A DNA stretch of 5,101 bases from Cyanobacteriota bacterium (GTDB lineage: Bacteria; Cyanobacteriota; Cyanobacteriia; Leptolyngbyales; Leptolyngbyaceae): the NCBI GenBank assembly GCA_027482985.1, contig JAIXVO010000247.1, forward strand, positions 1 through 5,101, written 5' to 3'. Below are positions 4,155 to 5,101 of the stretch, piece by piece. The notes below the pieces were generated by a model. The model saw only the letters and a list, made by a program, of their open reading frames with translations, ran no database searches and was not told the origin of the DNA. The first letter of the stretch is position 1, and each line of letters starts with the position of its first letter. The position numbers were made by a program, and so were the translations under genes.

Positions 4155-5101
4155 ATGGCAGCTTCTACCGATTCAAGGCTGGCGCTATGGATTAGCCAGG
4201 GTTCGTTGGTGGTCGGGGTAGCTCTGGCCCTAGCGGCTATGTTGCCCTTGCCGACCCAGGCGCAGATCACGCCGGACTCGACCCTGGGTGATGAGGCCTC
4301 TCGGATGACGCCCGATACTCTGGTGCAGGGAGACCTGGCTGACCTGGTGGAAGGCGGAGCGATCCGGGGGGGCAATCTGTTTCACAGTTTTTTGGAGTTT
4401 AATGTCGACCTGGGGCAGCGGGTGTATTTTGCTAACCCGGCGGGGGTTGAGTCGATTTTGAGCCGGGTGACGGGGGGTGACCCGTCGGCTATCTTTGGCA
4501 CCCTGGGGGTGGCTGGGGCGGCGGATTTGTTTTTGATCAACCCCAGTGGGATCGTGTTTGGGGAGAATGCGAGCCTCGATATTCAGGGGTCGTTCTATGC
4601 TACGACGGCGGAAGCGATACCGCTGGGGGATGGGGTCTACAGTGCGACGGCCCCGGAGCAGAGTAGTTTGCTGACGGTGGACCCGAGTGCGCTGTTTAGC
4701 AGCTACCTAAGCGATGCTTCGGGGGATATTGAGAATCGGGGACAGCTTGCCGCCCAGGGAAACATGACTCTGGCGGGGAATAACCTGGATTTGCAGGGGC
4801 AGGTGGCAGCGGGGGGTGATTTGACGCTGCTGGGGGATACGGTGCAGATTCGGGATGCGGTGGCGGTGCCGTTTGTGGGGTTTGCGGGGGGTGACCTGCT
4901 GGTGCAGGGGAATGAGGAGGTGGATATTGTGGCGCTGAGCCACCCGGAGAGTGGGTTGTATAGCTATGGGGATATGGTGCTGCGATCTGGGAATCCGGTG
5001 GGGGGTGATGCTCACTATTGGAGCGGCGGCAGCTTTCGAGTCGAAAATCTGGATACGAGCTTAGGCGAGCTATTCAGCCCCATTGACCCGGTGATTCGTG
5101 C
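4155..5101 (+). CDS. filamentous-haemagglutinin-type two-partner-secretion exoprotein, N-terminal part
   Basis: The frame is open from ATG 4155 to the right edge (315 codons plus two bases), so the C-terminal part is missing. Residues 1-36 form a Sec signal peptide: hydrophobic core at about 17-30 and a likely cleavage site PTQA|Q at 36/37. The TPS domain covers about 38-160, with RGGNLFHSFLEFNV (71-84), VYFANPAGVESILSRVTGG (90-108), the conserved FLINPSGIVFG (126-136) and GSFYATTA (145-152). Beta-helix-type segments follow (QGNMTLAGNNLDLQG, GGDLTLLGDTVQIRD), then GGDAHYWSGGSFRVENLD (283-300), a stretch I associate with cyanobacterial members. The protein should cross the outer membrane through a FhaC/ShlB-type partner, not present here, and remain on or leave the surface as an adhesin-like fibre. 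A TTG at 4128 is in frame, but the signal peptide favours 4155. It is divergent from the RTX gene. About half of the codons sampled end in G. Confidence 0.9.
   Translation, partial: MAASTDSRLALWISQGSLVVGVALALAAMLPLPTQAQITPDSTLGDEASRMTPDTLVQGDLADLVEGGAIRGGNLFHSFLEFNVDLGQRVYFANPAGVESILSRVTGGDPSAIFGTLGVAGAADLFLINPSGIVFGENASLDIQGSFYATTAEAIPLGDGVYSATAPEQSSLLTVDPSALFSSYLSDASGDIENRGQLAAQGNMTLAGNNLDLQGQVAAGGDLTLLGDTVQIRDAVAVPFVGFAGGDLLVQGNEEVDIVALSHPESGLYSYGDMVLRSGNPVGGDAHYWSGGSFRVENLDTSLGELFSPIDPVIR

Noticed and set aside
4091..5015. Leftward open frames opposite the TPS gene (4091-4375 and 4707-5015)
   Set aside because: The rightward frame encodes a clear signal peptide and TPS domain; the antisense frames have no family features.

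Overview
The window looks like chromosomal DNA from a moderately GC-rich, probably filamentous cyanobacterium. Two complete HIP1 octamers (GCGATCGC at 248-255 and 1454-1461) and four gene families that are typical of, or most familiar from, cyanobacteria support this: DUF928, a CHASE2 sensor kinase, an RTX calcium-binding protein and a cyanobacterial filamentous-haemagglutinin-type two-partner-secretion (TPS) exoprotein. No genus can be named from this sequence alone.

Layout. Three genes read leftward: a DUF928 protein (1-361, 3' end outside the window), a CHASE2 histidine kinase (753-2681) and an RTX protein (2877-3857). A fourth gene, the TPS exoprotein, starts at 4155, reads rightward and runs off the right edge. 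Two of the four genes, the DUF928 and TPS genes, are cut by the window edges. A 391-nt gap (362-752) without a convincing gene separates the kinase from DUF928. A 195-nt gap with two inverted repeats separates RTX from the kinase. A 297-nt divergent intergenic region separates RTX from the exoprotein and contains repeated AGCTTT/AAAGCT motifs and a stem-loop that ends five bases before the exoprotein start codon.

How the genes may work together. The TPS exoprotein carries a Sec signal and an N-terminal TPS domain, and would be exported through a FhaC/ShlB-type outer-membrane pore that is not in this window. DUF928 proteins are exported proteins of unknown function that, as I recall, often lie near TPS, CHAT/TPR and CHASE2 genes in cyanobacteria. 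The CHASE2 kinase could sense an extracytoplasmic signal and control this surface system, but no response regulator is visible. The RTX protein has no Sec signal and is probably a type I secretion substrate. The window therefore encodes cargo for two different export routes plus a sensor, a plausible cell-surface or matrix locus. The functional link between the genes is inferred from their positions only.

The strongest unexplained signals are the motif cluster and start-codon hairpin in the divergent region, the 69-bp palindromic element between RTX and the kinase, and a very GC-rich hairpin with quadruplex potential inside DUF928.
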